64,000 bases of DNA from Anopheles merus (Eukaryota > Arthropoda > Insecta > Diptera > Culicidae). This document shows, piece by piece, positions 43,458 through 56,900 of this stretch. The translations under genes and the position numbers were made by a program. Position 1 is the stretch's first letter; every line of letters begins with the position of its first letter. Below the pieces are notes generated by a model. That model saw only the letters and a program-made list of their open reading frames with translations. It was not told where the DNA came from and did not search any database. The stretch spans positions 57,144,136 to 57,208,135 of the forward strand of contig NC_054082.1 in the NCBI RefSeq assembly GCF_017562075.2, written 5' to 3'.

Positions 43458-46189
43458 AAAGACGATCTTAATTAATATTTCAATAGTACGGATTTATTTA
43501 ACTGCAACTTTCAACAAGAAAAAAAAAGTTGGTTTTTTGATAATATTTTATTCGCACATAATAGCCGACTGGTTGATATAATATGTCGAGCCGAAATGAT
43601 TTCTCTCTTGTGTTATACTCCGGAACCACCGGTATACTGTACCAAAATGCAGGAAGGTTTAACATTTTCTACATCACCTGTGTTTCCTTCATCTTTCTTC
43701 GAAATTTTACCCCCAGTTTCTTGTGCATCTTTGGTCATCTTGCAGCACGGGTCCCTCGGGAACGAGCAATCATGACTGCGGCTTCTTTATCCAATCGAAA
43801 AAGCTCGATGGCTGTGTAAGGTTCTGATCCACACGAGCCACATGAGTGCAATAGTATCCGCGGAAACAGTTATACCGTCTCTTTTGGCACCAAGCAAATA
43901 AATGAGGACCCAAAAATAAACAAGCGAAAACGCTGATAAAAGTCACGCAGCCAGGCGAAATCTGAGGCACCGCGGTATTATTATGACTGCGGATATAATA
44001 TACGCTCTGCACGCTCAGGTAGACCACACTACCTCATTATCAGGCCAGCCCTTGCGGCCCTATAGAGATGTGAAATGATGTTGTTGAGAATCAATCGGTT
44101 TTCCATTGCACGAACTCCTCTTCACTGTACACTGTACACGGTAAGTCATGAATTCACAAAAGCAATGCTATGGAAAGGGATCCCCCTGCAGGGCTCAAAA
44201 CGCACTCATGAAACCATTCGCATCGCATTCGCTAGAACTCCATTTTTTGTGCTTGTGTACCATCTCTGTTGTAACCTGTATTTTCCAGCGTCATATCTAA
44301 AGGGCACGTAAACAGCAGACCCACCGACTCACCGACGAAAGGATGCCTCAATCGTCAATTTTCTGATGAGGAGTAAAACGAAGATAATGGCTTAATTTAG
44401 TTATTTATACTTCCGCGCGATCCAACTTGCACAACAAAGGGTCTGTCCCAGTGGAGTGTCTTGAGTAGGATCGCACGGTATTTTTATTTTAAGCTTTGTT
44501 CCAACCACCTCCCAGGTCAGATGAACTGCGATAGAATAAATTCATTCTGCAATCTCCATCAGTTGCATCTCATACAACAAAGCAAACGCGAAGACATCGC
44601 CGACCTTATTTGTTTTGTTTGATTTGTACGAATATGAAAAAAACGATCAATTGAAAGCTATGTGAAATACGTCTTATAGACTAAAGACAAATAGAAAAAT
44701 GCGATGCAGTCGATTAGGTAGTTCAGAAAACTTTTCAGGCAGTCACATTTGTTCTGATGATACTGTAGAGATACAAAATTGAAAACGTTCCTTTTATACA
44801 GCATTCTCTAACTGTTTATTACTTGATTCAAACAAATCCTTCGATTTACTTAATCGGTTTAATTTTGTAATATGTAATTTAGGTTATTGTTAACAAATGC
44901 AACTGTTGGTCTGATAGGTTTCCTTTTATATTTTAATATTATATCCTAATATTATTTGTCTGAGACTGCCGGTTTTTTTGAAGTCAATACAAAATTGTCT
45001 ATGAAAAATGGTCTCCTTTGTGAATATACTGGCAAAACATGTATATGCAAACTATTCTAACTTAAAACAGTGTCAAATACCGATATTCAATATCAATTAG
45101 TATTTAGGAAAACTTGGAGGATCTTCTCTTGCGGTTTAAGGTTTTTTTACCAACAGTAATCGAGTTCCGGTTGTGGAGATTTTTTCCAATCATTGTATTA
45201 TTTATCCTGGTGTAAGCCAGATGAAAAAGAAGAGGAAATTACATCTGTGCTCCCGATTGTTAGCTTGCTTTCGCTCTGTACACAGCAATCCCTGATCATT
45301 GGTTTTAGTCGACATCATGATATGAAGAAAGTTGATTAATTTCTTTTTGATCTCTTTTATAGAGCAACATGCATCGCAACAACATGCATGTTGTTTAGAA
45401 AAAAAATGTCTTTATAGTTTCATGTGTTGTCGGCTTCGACCGGATATGACTGACAAATCAATATTTTTACCATGTTTTTTTACTTCTAGACAATGTACCA
45501 AACTCAACCAAAAGATCAAAATAGACAATACAATCAAAGTAAATCCATCCTGTCTGTCTGGCCGCTACTGCCTTTGATGACATGTGCAAACCTATATGTT
45601 GCTACCCATAGAAAATAGATTTGTTATCGTTACTTTGAAGTTCTTTAAAACTTTGCATTTTGAATAGAACAACATGCATGTTTATTTACAGAAACACTAT
45701 ATCAGGTCACATATTTTGAATATATTTGAATCGATGTAAAATGTTATGCTTTTTATGTTGTTGAATCTCTTTTCAATAGATAACTATTGAGTACAATTCA
45801 AGTAATTTAAAGCTGCATTATTTAGTGTATGTTGTATAAAATTTGCGTTACATCGCGTTACGTTACTATGGTGTGTTGAATATTATTGCAGGGAATGGAA
45901 CATGTAGAAGAACAGTCATAAAAAAGCAAGCTACTGGGAAGAATGACCTGTTGCGATGGGAAAGAAAGAAAGAAAGAAACCCGTCCATTTTCTCCTTACT
46001 TGCGTATGACGTACGCATCATGTAGATGATTTTTTATGTTCAGTAACTATTTATAAAGACAAGATAGCTAACTGCTAAAACAGATCAGCGTTCTAGCGAA
46101 TGGTTTGAATTAGAAAAACACACGCGAAATGTGAAAACCTCAAAGACACGAACAGCGGACGCAAAACGAGAAATTAAATAAGTGATTAA
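43458..46189. other. intergenic, no gene recognised
   Basis: Includes the 18-bp palindrome at 45378 and only short frames. Confidence 0.4.
45378..45395. repeat. perfect 18-bp palindrome
   Basis: AACAACATGCATGTTGTT; an incomplete relative AACAACATGCATGTT lies at 45668-45682. Confidence 0.9.
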
Positions 46190-46642
46190 ATGAACACGAA
46201 ACCCACGGTAAAGGATAATTTTCTTGTTGTGTGTAGCATAGGGAACGTAAACGTTGTATTCCCGTGTGCTTCCGATGCTGTTGTCCGATCAGTTCCGCAC
46301 CTTCAAAGGTCGCTTCAAATTAAGGAAGATAGAGAGGCCAATAAGCCAAGTGTAAGAGCGAAAGAGCTAGTACATAAATGGAGCAGAGACGCGTGTATGC
46401 TCGTGAAATATATATATTTTTTGGGACCCTGCACGAAAGCCTTTAAACCCACGGCAAGTAAATATTGCTGTCCGAAGAAGCTGGCAAACGGCAAACAGAC
46501 CATTCAAAGCGAGACGGAGGAATCATTAAAGAGATACCTCTTAATTTTCTCACCCCCTTGGTGGACTAATGAAACGCGTTTATTGGCGTTGAACCAGGCT
46601 CCTCAGCTCGAATACCGTCCCGACCATGATGATACTCAATGA
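46190..46642 (+). CDS. uncertain 150-codon open frame
   Basis: ATG to stop on plus, in a locally less AT-rich stretch. The translation is Lys/Arg-rich with scattered Cys and no motif, signal peptide or membrane segment that I recognise. No splice context or promoter supports it. It may be chance; kept because it is the longest unassigned non-repetitive frame outside the elements. Confidence 0.12.
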   Translation: MNTKPTVKDNFLVVCSIGNVNVVFPCASDAVVRSVPHLQRSLQIKEDREANKPSVRAKELVHKWSRDACMLVKYIYFLGPCTKAFKPTASKYCCPKKLANGKQTIQSETEESLKRYLLIFSPPWWTNETRLLALNQAPQLEYRPDHDDTQ

Positions 46643-49560
46643 TTTCTTAGTTTTGTTTCTGTTTCGGGCTCTCTTCCTATCTTCTCATCGCTTTTTTTCC
46701 TTTCCCGTTCTTCCACACTATAACGTGCAATGTCCAGGACCACGAGTCTCGCGTCTTGTGGAACTAAAAATTCTTTGATTATCTTGTTTATATTCCTCCG
46801 CAACGCGCATCACCCTGGGATTTTATTCTTCCAATTCGGCCTCGGGGAGCCACTACGAAAGAATAAACGAACTAACTAACGACGAAATCAACCATCCCGC
46901 ATCTCCTGCATGATGGGTTCTACCATACAAAAAACGAGTTCTAAAGAGAAAGATCTTTTGACAATTTCGCTAGATTGTGATTGTTTTTTGTGTCCTTCTT
47001 CTCGAGTCTTTGTGGCTTCGATTTTGCTGCCACCAGATTGAACCATCATAAAAAGAGACACGTGAACAGTCTCGCAAGATAGGGTCCACACTTGGAATAA
47101 TGATAGCAAAAACTTACCTGAGGCAATCCATGTCTCTCTCATACATCGGCTGAATTGAGTTGTAAACGGAAAAGTTGTTCAACCATCTCTGCTAGGTCAC
47201 AAGGCAGCTTCAGTGCCTGACTTGACTATGGTTCGATGGAACACGGTTTGCGAAATACGATCGCAAAACGTATTATAACAAGCAACTCTTGGGCTGATCT
47301 TGTCGACAAGATTTCCTAAATCTCAGTTCACAGCACGAATCGACGCACCGTCGGCAATCGAATGGATTTTTATTTCCTCTGTGACCATCTAGAATCGGTT
47401 TTTGGGTATTATTAGTTGCAGCCTTCCTGCATTGGCCTCGACTTTTATTCGAATACAGAGTAACACCGCCTACGGCGAGGGTTTCAAGCTCGGTTAATTT
47501 ATAACCTACCCTTTCAAAGCAGAGCAACGGGTATTGCATCCATACTCACGCTGAGCGGAGAGCGCCTTTTTCGTTTCCTCATCCTTCTTTCTGTCATACG
47601 ATAGAAGAGGGCACGAAAAACTCGCACCATACATCCCAGCGACGGGTGGCTAACCAACAGGTGTACCAGACCAGGAATCGTCCAGGAATGGCGCTGCATG
47701 ACACTACGCGCTTTGCAAATTTATTATTAACGTAGGGATTCTACTGTATAAAACATGCCTGTTCATATCTGTTATTTTTCGATTGCACACAGCACGCAAA
47801 GCCTTTTCTATTGTTATCTGTAGTTCTTTCTTATTTGTTAATATAAATACTTACAATATTCTATTAAATGTTTGTGCGATGGAGACGCATGGCTTGTTAT
47901 CGCACGTGTAGATAAGAACATGCAATAAAATACATGGAAATGTGTGCGAACATTCTATTAAGCCTTATGGTCAACGCCAGGCAAAGGTTTCAGTACCACC
48001 GAGCATGTCAAATTGTTAGATGAAGTAATCATCGAACAATCAACAAACACAAAACAAAATCTATCACTATTGGAAGGATCCCTGTCCATGTCGAATCAGA
48101 AGGAATTACATCGTGCCTTAGGCATCAAAAATGGCCCTTAATTTTTTTTCTGGCATGGCATATTACGCGTAAGCTGGCTCAGAGAAAGGTAGAATGTCTG
48201 AATCTTATTTTCTGAACCTGTTGCAACTTACACAGCAGGTATGCTTGATACAGGTAGAAATAACTATCTGTAAAATTTCGTTATGCGTTTCGAAAATAAC
48301 ATGCAAAAATGATTATTTCATGATGTTATACAAGAATAAGTAAACAGACAAAACCTAACAAAACTGCTGAAACAGCGAAAGACCCGAATGTATAAACAGA
48401 AAACTCAAGCAGGCCGGTTCTTCGTTGGTATGAGTAAGCATGACATTGGGAGTACGCAAAACGAGGTGAAAATACGCTACAAATACGAGTTCATGGAACG
48501 ACAACGCAACGCTGCTGGCAAACAAACAGCTTGATCACGATCATCATCGTCAGCAACATCATCATTGTCGTCGTCATTGAACGCGTCGTCGTCGTTTTCA
48601 GCAACGCTAGCTATAACGTCACCATCAACAGCAGCAGCAGTCAACGTTTGAGGACTTTATTTCTTCTGGGCGAGCCATTTCTTCCACCAGACGATTATCG
48701 GCAGTTCCGCTTTGGTAGCGTCTTTCGTATTCCATGTTGTTTTCGTTGTCTCCTGTCGCCCACTAACACTGCCACTGTCATCTTACTCTCGCATGATCAC
48801 GATCGATACTCTCTTGAGTGAGAGAGGGTTCTTTCACTCTCACCGGGACATGTTTCTGCTCTACGCTTTGATTACATTTCATTCACTCTTAACTGGAGTG
48901 TAGGTATGTTACATCTCTTTCTCACAGAGGACGAACAAGTTAATAGACACGTACACAATGGCAACCATAGGATGGTGCTTCCACTAACACCCACAGAGGC
49001 TTGTCTGAGAAACAGCCGAACCGGTCGAGACAGGGTATAGCAACCTTGCATACGAAACATAGGCGAATCTTTTATTCATTTTCGAGTTGCTTATCTGGTA
49101 ACTGTTTGTGTTAGGAACTTTAGAATAGTTTCATATAGAAATTTTTATTCGCATGATAAATGAATTAGTATGTTAGATCGTGATATATCTTTTATACCTG
49201 ATTTACTTTATGCTAAATTACTTTATTATACAATCGGTCTCGGCGTCAAGTTTCTTACCCCTGCAGTACATGATCACTTCATTACCGAAAGCCAACTAGC
49301 GGCACCCGCAGCGACAACGCTCTCCTGCAGTGTTTTGAACTCTCGACTCTACATTTTGCGCCTACACGCACACACATCGATCGGGCCGTGAGCGCGACTA
49401 CCAGATTGTATCGGAATGCTGGTGGTGATTGCTTGCCGCCTGCATGCCGACTTAGCACATTGCCAGTTTCACCGAGTCATACACAGTGCGAGCACGAGGC
49501 TTCGGGAGTGAACGGACGAATCTTAAATCAGCATCGATTGATCGGTCAATCGCGTGTTTC
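46643..49560. other. upstream flank of the host gene
   Basis: Moderately GC-rich patches (47300-47700, 48430-48830) with CAGCAACATCATCATTGTCG-type trinucleotide text and GTCGTCGTC. They could hold regulatory DNA or an upstream noncoding exon; nothing coding is supported. Confidence 0.35.
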
Positions 49561-50342
49561 TTTAACACAATTAATTGTCATTTGACAGTGCCATAGTTAG
49601 ATAGTGTGTGGTGTGTGGAATTTCATATCATGCGTAAATGATCGACGCATGGTGATAGTTTATCCGTACAACGCTTCCATTAGTTTTGTGTTTCTAGCCA
49701 AAAACCGGTGTTGATTCTCGTCATAATGTTGTGGAATTAGCATAAATTCAGTGAAAGAAAAGCGTACTAGTGCTTACTGTCACTGTACTCTTGAGCTGAT
49801 GATAATCTATAAAAAAAAAGTGTATTCAGTGTATCGCTGCGTTTTAAGGTAACTGATAGCAGCGCAACGGAACGTAATTAACCACTTTTGTGATTAATTG
49901 TACGTACATACTCCTTACACATATTTTATCTCGAAGTTATTTTGTGACGTTTCACTAAACTACACCAGTTACAACAAAGAAAACCCAACAATGCATTATA
50001 AAGTGCAGAATATGCTTCAAAATTTGCTAAAAGCACCTGTCCCCATCCGTATGAATTATAAATTTGTGTAATTCGGCATGTTTTGGACGCACCATCTAGG
50101 GAGTGTTTGAGACGAAAGTGCCGCTAGATCGCTTGTTTAACAAACGTTTCAAAACTAGTGCGTGTAATTGTTCATTCTACATGGGGTCCATATTATCACA
50201 GTGGAAAAGAAAGAAGAAAAACATCCCCAAGTGATAGCGTGTCGTTTGAGCTCAATTAGAAAGATCGAGAAAAAAAGTGAACCAAATCTGTTCTTGATAC
50301 AAGCTGCCAGTACTGCATGAATAGCGATACAACCAATTCACA
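49561..50342 (+). promoter_or_regulatory. probable promoter-proximal region and 5' UTR
   Basis: Lies directly upstream of the coding exon. It contains TCAGT initiator-like sequences (near 49748 and 49826) and an in-frame TAG at 50322-50324, which fixes the first possible start at 50343. The transcription start is not determined. Confidence 0.4.
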
Positions 50343-50466
50343 ATGCCAGAGAAAGAAACTTTCCACGAGCATATGCAAGTGCACCCATTCCACCATCCAG
50401 GTCATTCTCTGGCAGCTCATCATGCGCACCATCACCCACAGGCAGGATTGGCAGCGCACGGGTTAA
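50317..50466 (+). promoter_or_regulatory. upstream ORF overlapping the main start
   Basis: ATG at 50317 in weak context (TGCATGA) opens a 49-codon frame, out of frame with the main ORF, that passes over the main ATG and ends at TAA 50464-50466. Such uORFs usually reduce initiation at the main start. Confidence 0.5.
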
Positions 50467-50719
50467 GCGCAGCAGCTGCCGCAGCAGCAGCAGCAGCCGC
50501 AGCAGCGGCAGCGGTAACCAGCAACGGTGCAGGACCCGCCGGAAGTGGTGCGTACGGACCGCTGCAAATCCCGTCGGCATTTGTAGCATTCCACACTCAA
50601 CTGCCTGCAGCAGCTGGGCTCGATCAGCGAGCTGCTCATGATGGTCGCTACCTATGGGATCCTACAGCACCTCCTTCTACCCCATCGTTTCATCACGCCC
50701 ACCATACCGCACCTCATGG
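50343..50719 (+). CDS. first coding exon of an unidentified host gene (His/Ala-rich)
   Basis: 377 nt: 125 codons plus two bases, so the exon ends in phase 2 at the donor GG|GTAAGC. The start ATG has the context TTCACAATGCC, close to the insect consensus, and an in-frame stop lies 19 bases upstream. Residues 7-33 are His-rich (FHEHMQVHPFHHPGH, HHAHHHP), residues ~43-57 are a poly-Ala run from mixed GCN codons, then a unique block (GPLQIPSAFVAFHTQLP, HDGRYLWDP), then another His-rich end. GC content is well above the flanks, as expected for coding DNA. His and Ala tracts are typical of insect transcription and chromatin regulators, so a nuclear regulator is likely, but I do not recognise the family. 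There is no signal peptide or membrane segment. The remaining exons lie outside the window or were not recognisable. Confidence 0.8.
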
Positions 50720-50725
50720 GTAAGC
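50720..50725 (+). other. splice donor
   Basis: GTAAGC immediately after ATGG; a good match to the consensus donor. The coding frame meets a stop (TAA, 50721-50723) only by reading into the intron. Confidence 0.75.
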
Positions 50726-53700
50726 AAACTCTGAATAATTGGAATTAAAAAAAAATAGAAATAAAAAAAGCTATTTAGAGCTTCAAAATCAATGTTTTTT
50801 CAAGCTCTATAAATATTAATTCCCTGATTTTTATACATTATTACTACAAATACGATTGAAGTTCTAAATGATTGACATGTTTGATCATATGTTCGCATGG
50901 TTTGCTAGGCTTCACAATCATAATTGCGGGCTTGAAAAGCGTTCAAATGCGTCGGACGGCGCAACGATGATAGCGAAATGGTGAAGATTTCAATGAATCG
51001 TTGGAACAAAATCTTCGGGAAAGGGCGCAACAACACATGTAAACAAATATTCTTAACAACGCATCGATGAACGCGATCGCCAATGCGATGGGAGGGAACT
51101 ATATTTATAAATAAAATAGACAGTTTTGATGATGCATGATATGCAGTATTGTACCCAGCCTTGTGTGCATTTGTGCCGTTAGAATCGAGGGAAGCAATCT
51201 GAGACATCTCGAAACTCAAACTGAATGAATCAACCTTCCGTGGAACATTAGAGCATGATCAGGCGTGGACAAGCATTGTATATATACACGGTGTTCTCGT
51301 TAGCGAAGATGTACCGTTTCTTAAAGAGGCGGCTTTTATTAGGTTCAATATTGTAACGCACAGGGAACTGAAAAGCAGATCCCGAGATTCAATAAACCTA
51401 AGATCCAGGTTCATCGTCCATTAAATGCATCTTTTTTGGTAAATGTTTTACCTGCAGCAATCTCTATCGAATTAGCAAAATGAATAAACTTATGTGTTGG
51501 ATTAGTTATCTTTATATTCTAACCACTATTAAGAGATCGTGGGATAATGCGCACCACTAAAGGAAAATTTATGAATTTTAAATGAAATTCGCTAGCGATT
51601 GTTGATTTGATGAAATAATATGATTCTTTAAGGAACATTCAGCAATATGTTAATTAACTTTTTTCATTTTTGCAAAAGAAAAAACAAAAATAAATCATTT
51701 TCTAATTAAACCAATTGTAGAAAGATTTTAATCTGGTTGTGACAAAATGCACCTTTCTTGGGGTAAAATACGACATAGCAACGGGGCAAAACGAATCTTA
51801 ACAACGCATCCCAACATCGGGTAAAACCTACCAAAATAAATGCCAACTACAACAAAACTCATTCTAAATTGCACCGGACTAACTGGTGCATTTTGTCCCG
51901 ATCTGCTTCATCTGGGAATGCATTATTGCCCAGTTTATAGTTGAAAACAGTTTTGATGAAAACAGGTGTAAATCTCCATATCTACCGGCAAACTTATGTA
52001 CAATTCAAAGCTCTGATTCTAGTTAAAAGAACTATGTATTCCATGGATAAAAGCAACGAATTTGGAATCTTTATCTCTTAGCGAAACGGTAAGCAAAATT
52101 ACATAAAAACGTACCTGAACCGATGAAGTTTTTGTTTTGTGAATATTTGGGTTTCTTTGCATGTAGAGCTGTATTGCACTCAACGACAATAATTTAGTTC
52201 GTTCTTGACTGCTGACCCAGAGGTGCATATTACCCCATGTACCTCTACTTTAATCGAATTAAAATGTCTAGCAGTCTGCAGGAATTTCGATAAAAAAGAA
52301 ATAAAATACCTTATACTTCAAATACTGACCTTATACTTGTGGAATCGTGATTGTGACACTATTATGTATGTGAAATGCAATTTAGTTTTAGCGTCACATC
52401 CGGACCTGTCAGTAAGGTGATTATTTTCCAAAATACTGTGAAATTGGATCATTCTCGCCGCCACGGAAATATGGCGTACGGACTTGGGTATTTTTGTCAT
52501 GTCTACAAACGCAGGTAGTAGTTCTTGTTGCGTGTAGGGAACAAATATCATTCCTTTCCGCGTGAGCATAGAAAGCAGTCCCTTCATAAGAGAAAAGGTG
52601 CTAAGAAGTTTCTGACCGTCCCTGTATCTGCCTGTTCGTTTTGTACAGACAAAACCCGAACCCTATTTCAGGGTCGGTTCATTCAAAAGCGTTCGTGGCA
52701 CTTGCTTACAGAAATGACGAGAAAACTTGGTGCAACTATCTTGTTTCCTGCTGCTTTTGGAGTAAAAGGATCATTTTTTTACAAAATAGAAGAAAATATT
52801 TCATACTCCCTGCAGTGTCGAGAGGCCAGCATTTTCTATAGTGTGCATTTTTCGACTTTTCCAGATGTTTTTTAAATGTAGGATTATTTCCAACTATAAC
52901 CTTGTGCTTCTCTGCATGATCAAAATAGCACGTTTTAGACATACATAGCATAGATACTCTCACGTAGACTGTTTTTTTTTTTTGACAACGCAATATCATG
53001 TCCTTGTAGTTCTATTTGAATTGGCTCTTGACTCATTGGCTCATCGACTTAATATTTTTTATACGGCAGTCTTTTATGCTAGTCTTGCTCTATGATACGA
53101 AAATATCTATCTACAATCCATATGCACATGATTATATTTTACACTAATAGTAATTGATATGCCGCAGCTTTCTGAGAAGGATCCTCATGCCTCATGGGTG
53201 TGTTGTTCTTCTTGTTACTTCAACACCAATGTTGTCGTACGGGTAGTTTATTTAAGGCAGTTTTACGTATACATCGGCTTTGAGACCTTTGACATTTGAC
53301 ACCTCTTTTCGCGTCTTTCGCAATATGGCGATATATGTCTATAGCGAGAAAGCGAAGACAAAAGAATATTTAAAAAATAACCTATTTCGTTAATTATGCA
53401 CGGCATAAGTGTTGAAAACATGAAGAAGGATACTTTTGCTAATTATGATAATGAATTTTGATGACATTTTCGCGAGTCAAAACGGTACTAAATAGTCTAA
53501 AAATACAGTAGTTTTTTACTTTTAAATTACAATATGTGAAAATGAAAAATGTTAAATATCTTCTAGATTTGTTTTGTTGTATGTATCCTATTTAAATCAT
53601 TGCCACACAACCGCCATTAACACCGATTTGTGTCGGTGGACACACACAATCTTTCTTCAAATATATTTTGGGACAGTATCGGGTTAACGAAATTTAACAC

Positions 53701-53999
53701 TCCTTAGGTCATACCGGAACTGAGCCATCACTCTCACCCACTTTACACGCTACTGTTAGTATTCATCTTTGTCGCGTTTTCCTTTCCGGCTATGAAATGA
53801 CGCCCAAGTAGCGGTATAAATGAAAAGAAAATAAAAGTAAATGAAATAATAACAATTATAGAAGCGAGCTTCAAGTGCAACAGTATCGATTTTTTTCTTA
53901 TACAATTTTAAGCTTGAACAAGCAGAATTGTACGACCTTTTTAAATGTAGTATATATATTCTGTTATCCCAAGTCGTAAACATAAATGAATAGCCGTTG
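50726..53999 (+). other. first intron, proximal part
   Basis: AT-rich, no second exon recognised. 51539-51902 has an imperfect inverted pair (GGGATAATGCGCACCA and TGGTGCATTTTGTCCC) that may be a small MITE. Frames such as 52525-52875 (plus, 116 codons) show no motif. Confidence 0.45.
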
Positions 54000-56900
54000 A
54001 CCGGTATTGTGGAATGTTAACAAGGTGTTTTAAAGTGTTTGTTAACATTGTAATTGTAATAGTTCTTAAATTAGTATTGAACTATATGGTCTCCACTTAT
54101 TATAATGAAACGACACATGTCGGATTGAACCGAGTTTGACAAGTTCATAAATTTTCAGTTGATGGATCAGCTGTAGCGATACATTTCTATCAACACGTAT
54201 GATCGTGCTGTACGCCAACGGATGTACATGTATAAAGAGTATTTATACAAAAAAACGTGTGTAGGTGTGATATATATCCTAATGATATTAGAAATTGTCC
54301 TCCGTAAATTAACACATATTTGTCATTTAAATTGTAAATTTGTATGATTTTGAGTGCACAAAATAGCTCGAATGCACAAAACGTTTACAGAGGCAAAGCC
54401 TTGATCTTGCGATTCTCTAACCACTGTTTTCCCAGAATGTAATCCCAAAGATGTTCTTTATATGTAAGATGTCTGCGACAAGAATCGATAGTTTCGATAG
54501 GACAAGTTCGTAAGTCAAAAGTTCTGCTAGCGCTGCAGTCAGCATTTCTGTTCTTCTCAGTATTGTTCCCATAAGGACACAAACATGGCGGTAGAAAGAA
54601 AGGTGCAAATGTTACTAAAAATACAAAAAAGGTTCATGAGTTATGCTTTTCTTTTACTTTTCTCTTCGGTTGCTACGTGTCTGCGTTTCAACAATGAGAC
54701 TAAGTAGGCAATGCATTTCCTATGGCATCTTTTCCATAGAACTTGCGACGATCCTTCCTGGAGACGTTTTGAAATCTGAACAGTGTTGCAGTGCAAAGTT
54801 TGAAAGAACTGGCAGATCAACTGGAAAGCAATATTTTAGCGGACGAATTCTGATGGCATAGACACCACATACTTATGAGCTTGCTTTGGTTGTTTTTTCT
54901 GTTACCAGCCAAGAGGTAAAAGCACAAGATTAAATGCAGAAATAACACCTTAAAGTTGTGTTTGCGGTCCTACACACTATGCCACAAAAACACATTTTGT
55001 TACGCATCAAGTGTTGGCACAGTGTTCTTAGGCACTGTTTTGAAAAATACTAAGCAGTAAAAACCCTTCTTAGAAGGTTCATGAGACGTTAAATCGATAA
55101 AAGAACTTGAAACAGGGTTTGAGTAATAAATTAGAATGAAAAACACTAGTAAAGTGTTTTTGGCTTCTCAACTGTTGTTTTATTTATTCCTTTAAAAATG
55201 TGCTGCTACGTTTTATTCCGAACAAAATTTTTATAAAAGCTTTCTACATAAAGGGTTTTTTCTATAGATAGTGCACTAGCAAAAGAGAATAACAACTTGA
55301 ATACCTTCCGCATTACGTTGTTCAATAGTTCACGATGATTAGCCTGGTCACCTAATACTATTGCCACAGGACTATTGCTAATCCATGGATAATAGATAAT
55401 ATAATAATAAGAAAATAATAAGACTATTACTAATCTTTCACATTGCTATAAAACGTCTTTTTAAGGTAAAGGTTGGTAATTCATAGTACAATGGTAGCTA
55501 TCTATGCACACCATATCAAAGGCTGAATTCATCGATCTGGTGCATAAAATTTAATCACTCCCGGTTGACAGGTTCCGAATATGGTAGACAGTGAATAAAG
55601 TGTCCAATGATAAGACAGATACAATATTCCAGGGAATGAAAAAAAAAATAAAAATCTATACAAAGAGTGACCATCATAGCGGCGATCGGTTAATTAACCA
55701 TTCTTGTTCAAGCTGCAACATTTCAATTACTGCCCTCAAAACACCTGGACTGTATTTTTTATTCCACTATTTCTTTGCATACGAAACCGTTGAGATACAA
55801 GCTGCGTCTTTGTTGTCTGCTGAAGTTGTAGGAATCATCGCAAAAGCTTTGGTTGTATTCAACCCAGTAGAACAAAATAAAACAGTGTTAAAAAATACCT
55901 GCCAGTCTACAAACTGAGTTGATCAACTAATTTAAGTTGCTTGTTTGGGTACAGTGAAATAGCGGCCATTCTGACATCGTCTTTTTTGTTTTGCGTTGGA
56001 TAGAATAGGTTGATGCTGGGAAGTCGTGCTCTACCTAAGACGATTTCTTCTCTCCAACTAAAAAGAGGCACTGTGATCTTTTAGCGCGTGGAAATCAAAA
56101 AGCCTAAAAAGAAACGATTGTGTCCGGCAAAAGAATGGACGAACGAACGTACGAAAGCGAGGATCGAAGAAAACAATCATGGCCGCCAATCCCTTCGACG
56201 AGAGTGGCAGCACGATGAAAATGACGGTTTGTAGTGCCTTTCGAATTGAATCCGCTTTTGCCGTGCTATGGTGCTCCATCTCAGCAAGAAATGGGAGCTT
56301 CTGAGCCTTTTGGGCGACTATGCGACGGCTACGACGACGACAACCACTGCGAAGTAAGATGGAATGTTGGCCTCAAGGCTTCAATGCGCCTATCAAGCGC
56401 AGGCTTGAAAGATATCCGCTTCGTGAAAGGCAGGAAAGAGAAAAATAACGAGATGAAAATACGCCATGGACGATGACGACGTCTAAGACTAAGATGACAG
56501 TGTAAGGAAGTAAGGAGGAAGTACGGTATAGAGTAGATAGAAGAAATGATGACCGAAGGAGCAGTGCAAGACACATCCCAAAAAGGACTGGTACCGAATG
56601 GAGAACAGAATGAGATAGAATTGAAAAAGTGCTAACCAGTTGCCGAGATCTCATGAGATGATTGTGAAGCTTTTCTGTTTTTCTTGGAATACACAATTGC
56701 AGCCCTTTTTTGAGTTTGTCCACGAGGATGTGTGCGTTTGTGTGCATGCGTGAATTCTATCTCAAGTATTCTCCGAAGTGGAAAAAGCGTAGTATTAAGA
56801 AGTACGATAAAATAAGCCTTCGCATTTACGAAGTCCAAACTAATAATAAACAGCCAGCATAAATGCTCCCACGTTTACCAACGCACAAAAAGGATTGAAT

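Noticed and set aside
46190..46642. 150-codon frame as a confident host gene.
   Set aside because: No motif, splice context or compositional support; listed only at very low confidence.
49808..49830. TATAAAA followed by a TCAGT initiator as the core promoter.
   Set aside because: The distance of about 20 bases is too short for a standard TATA-initiator pair; not called as a defined promoter.
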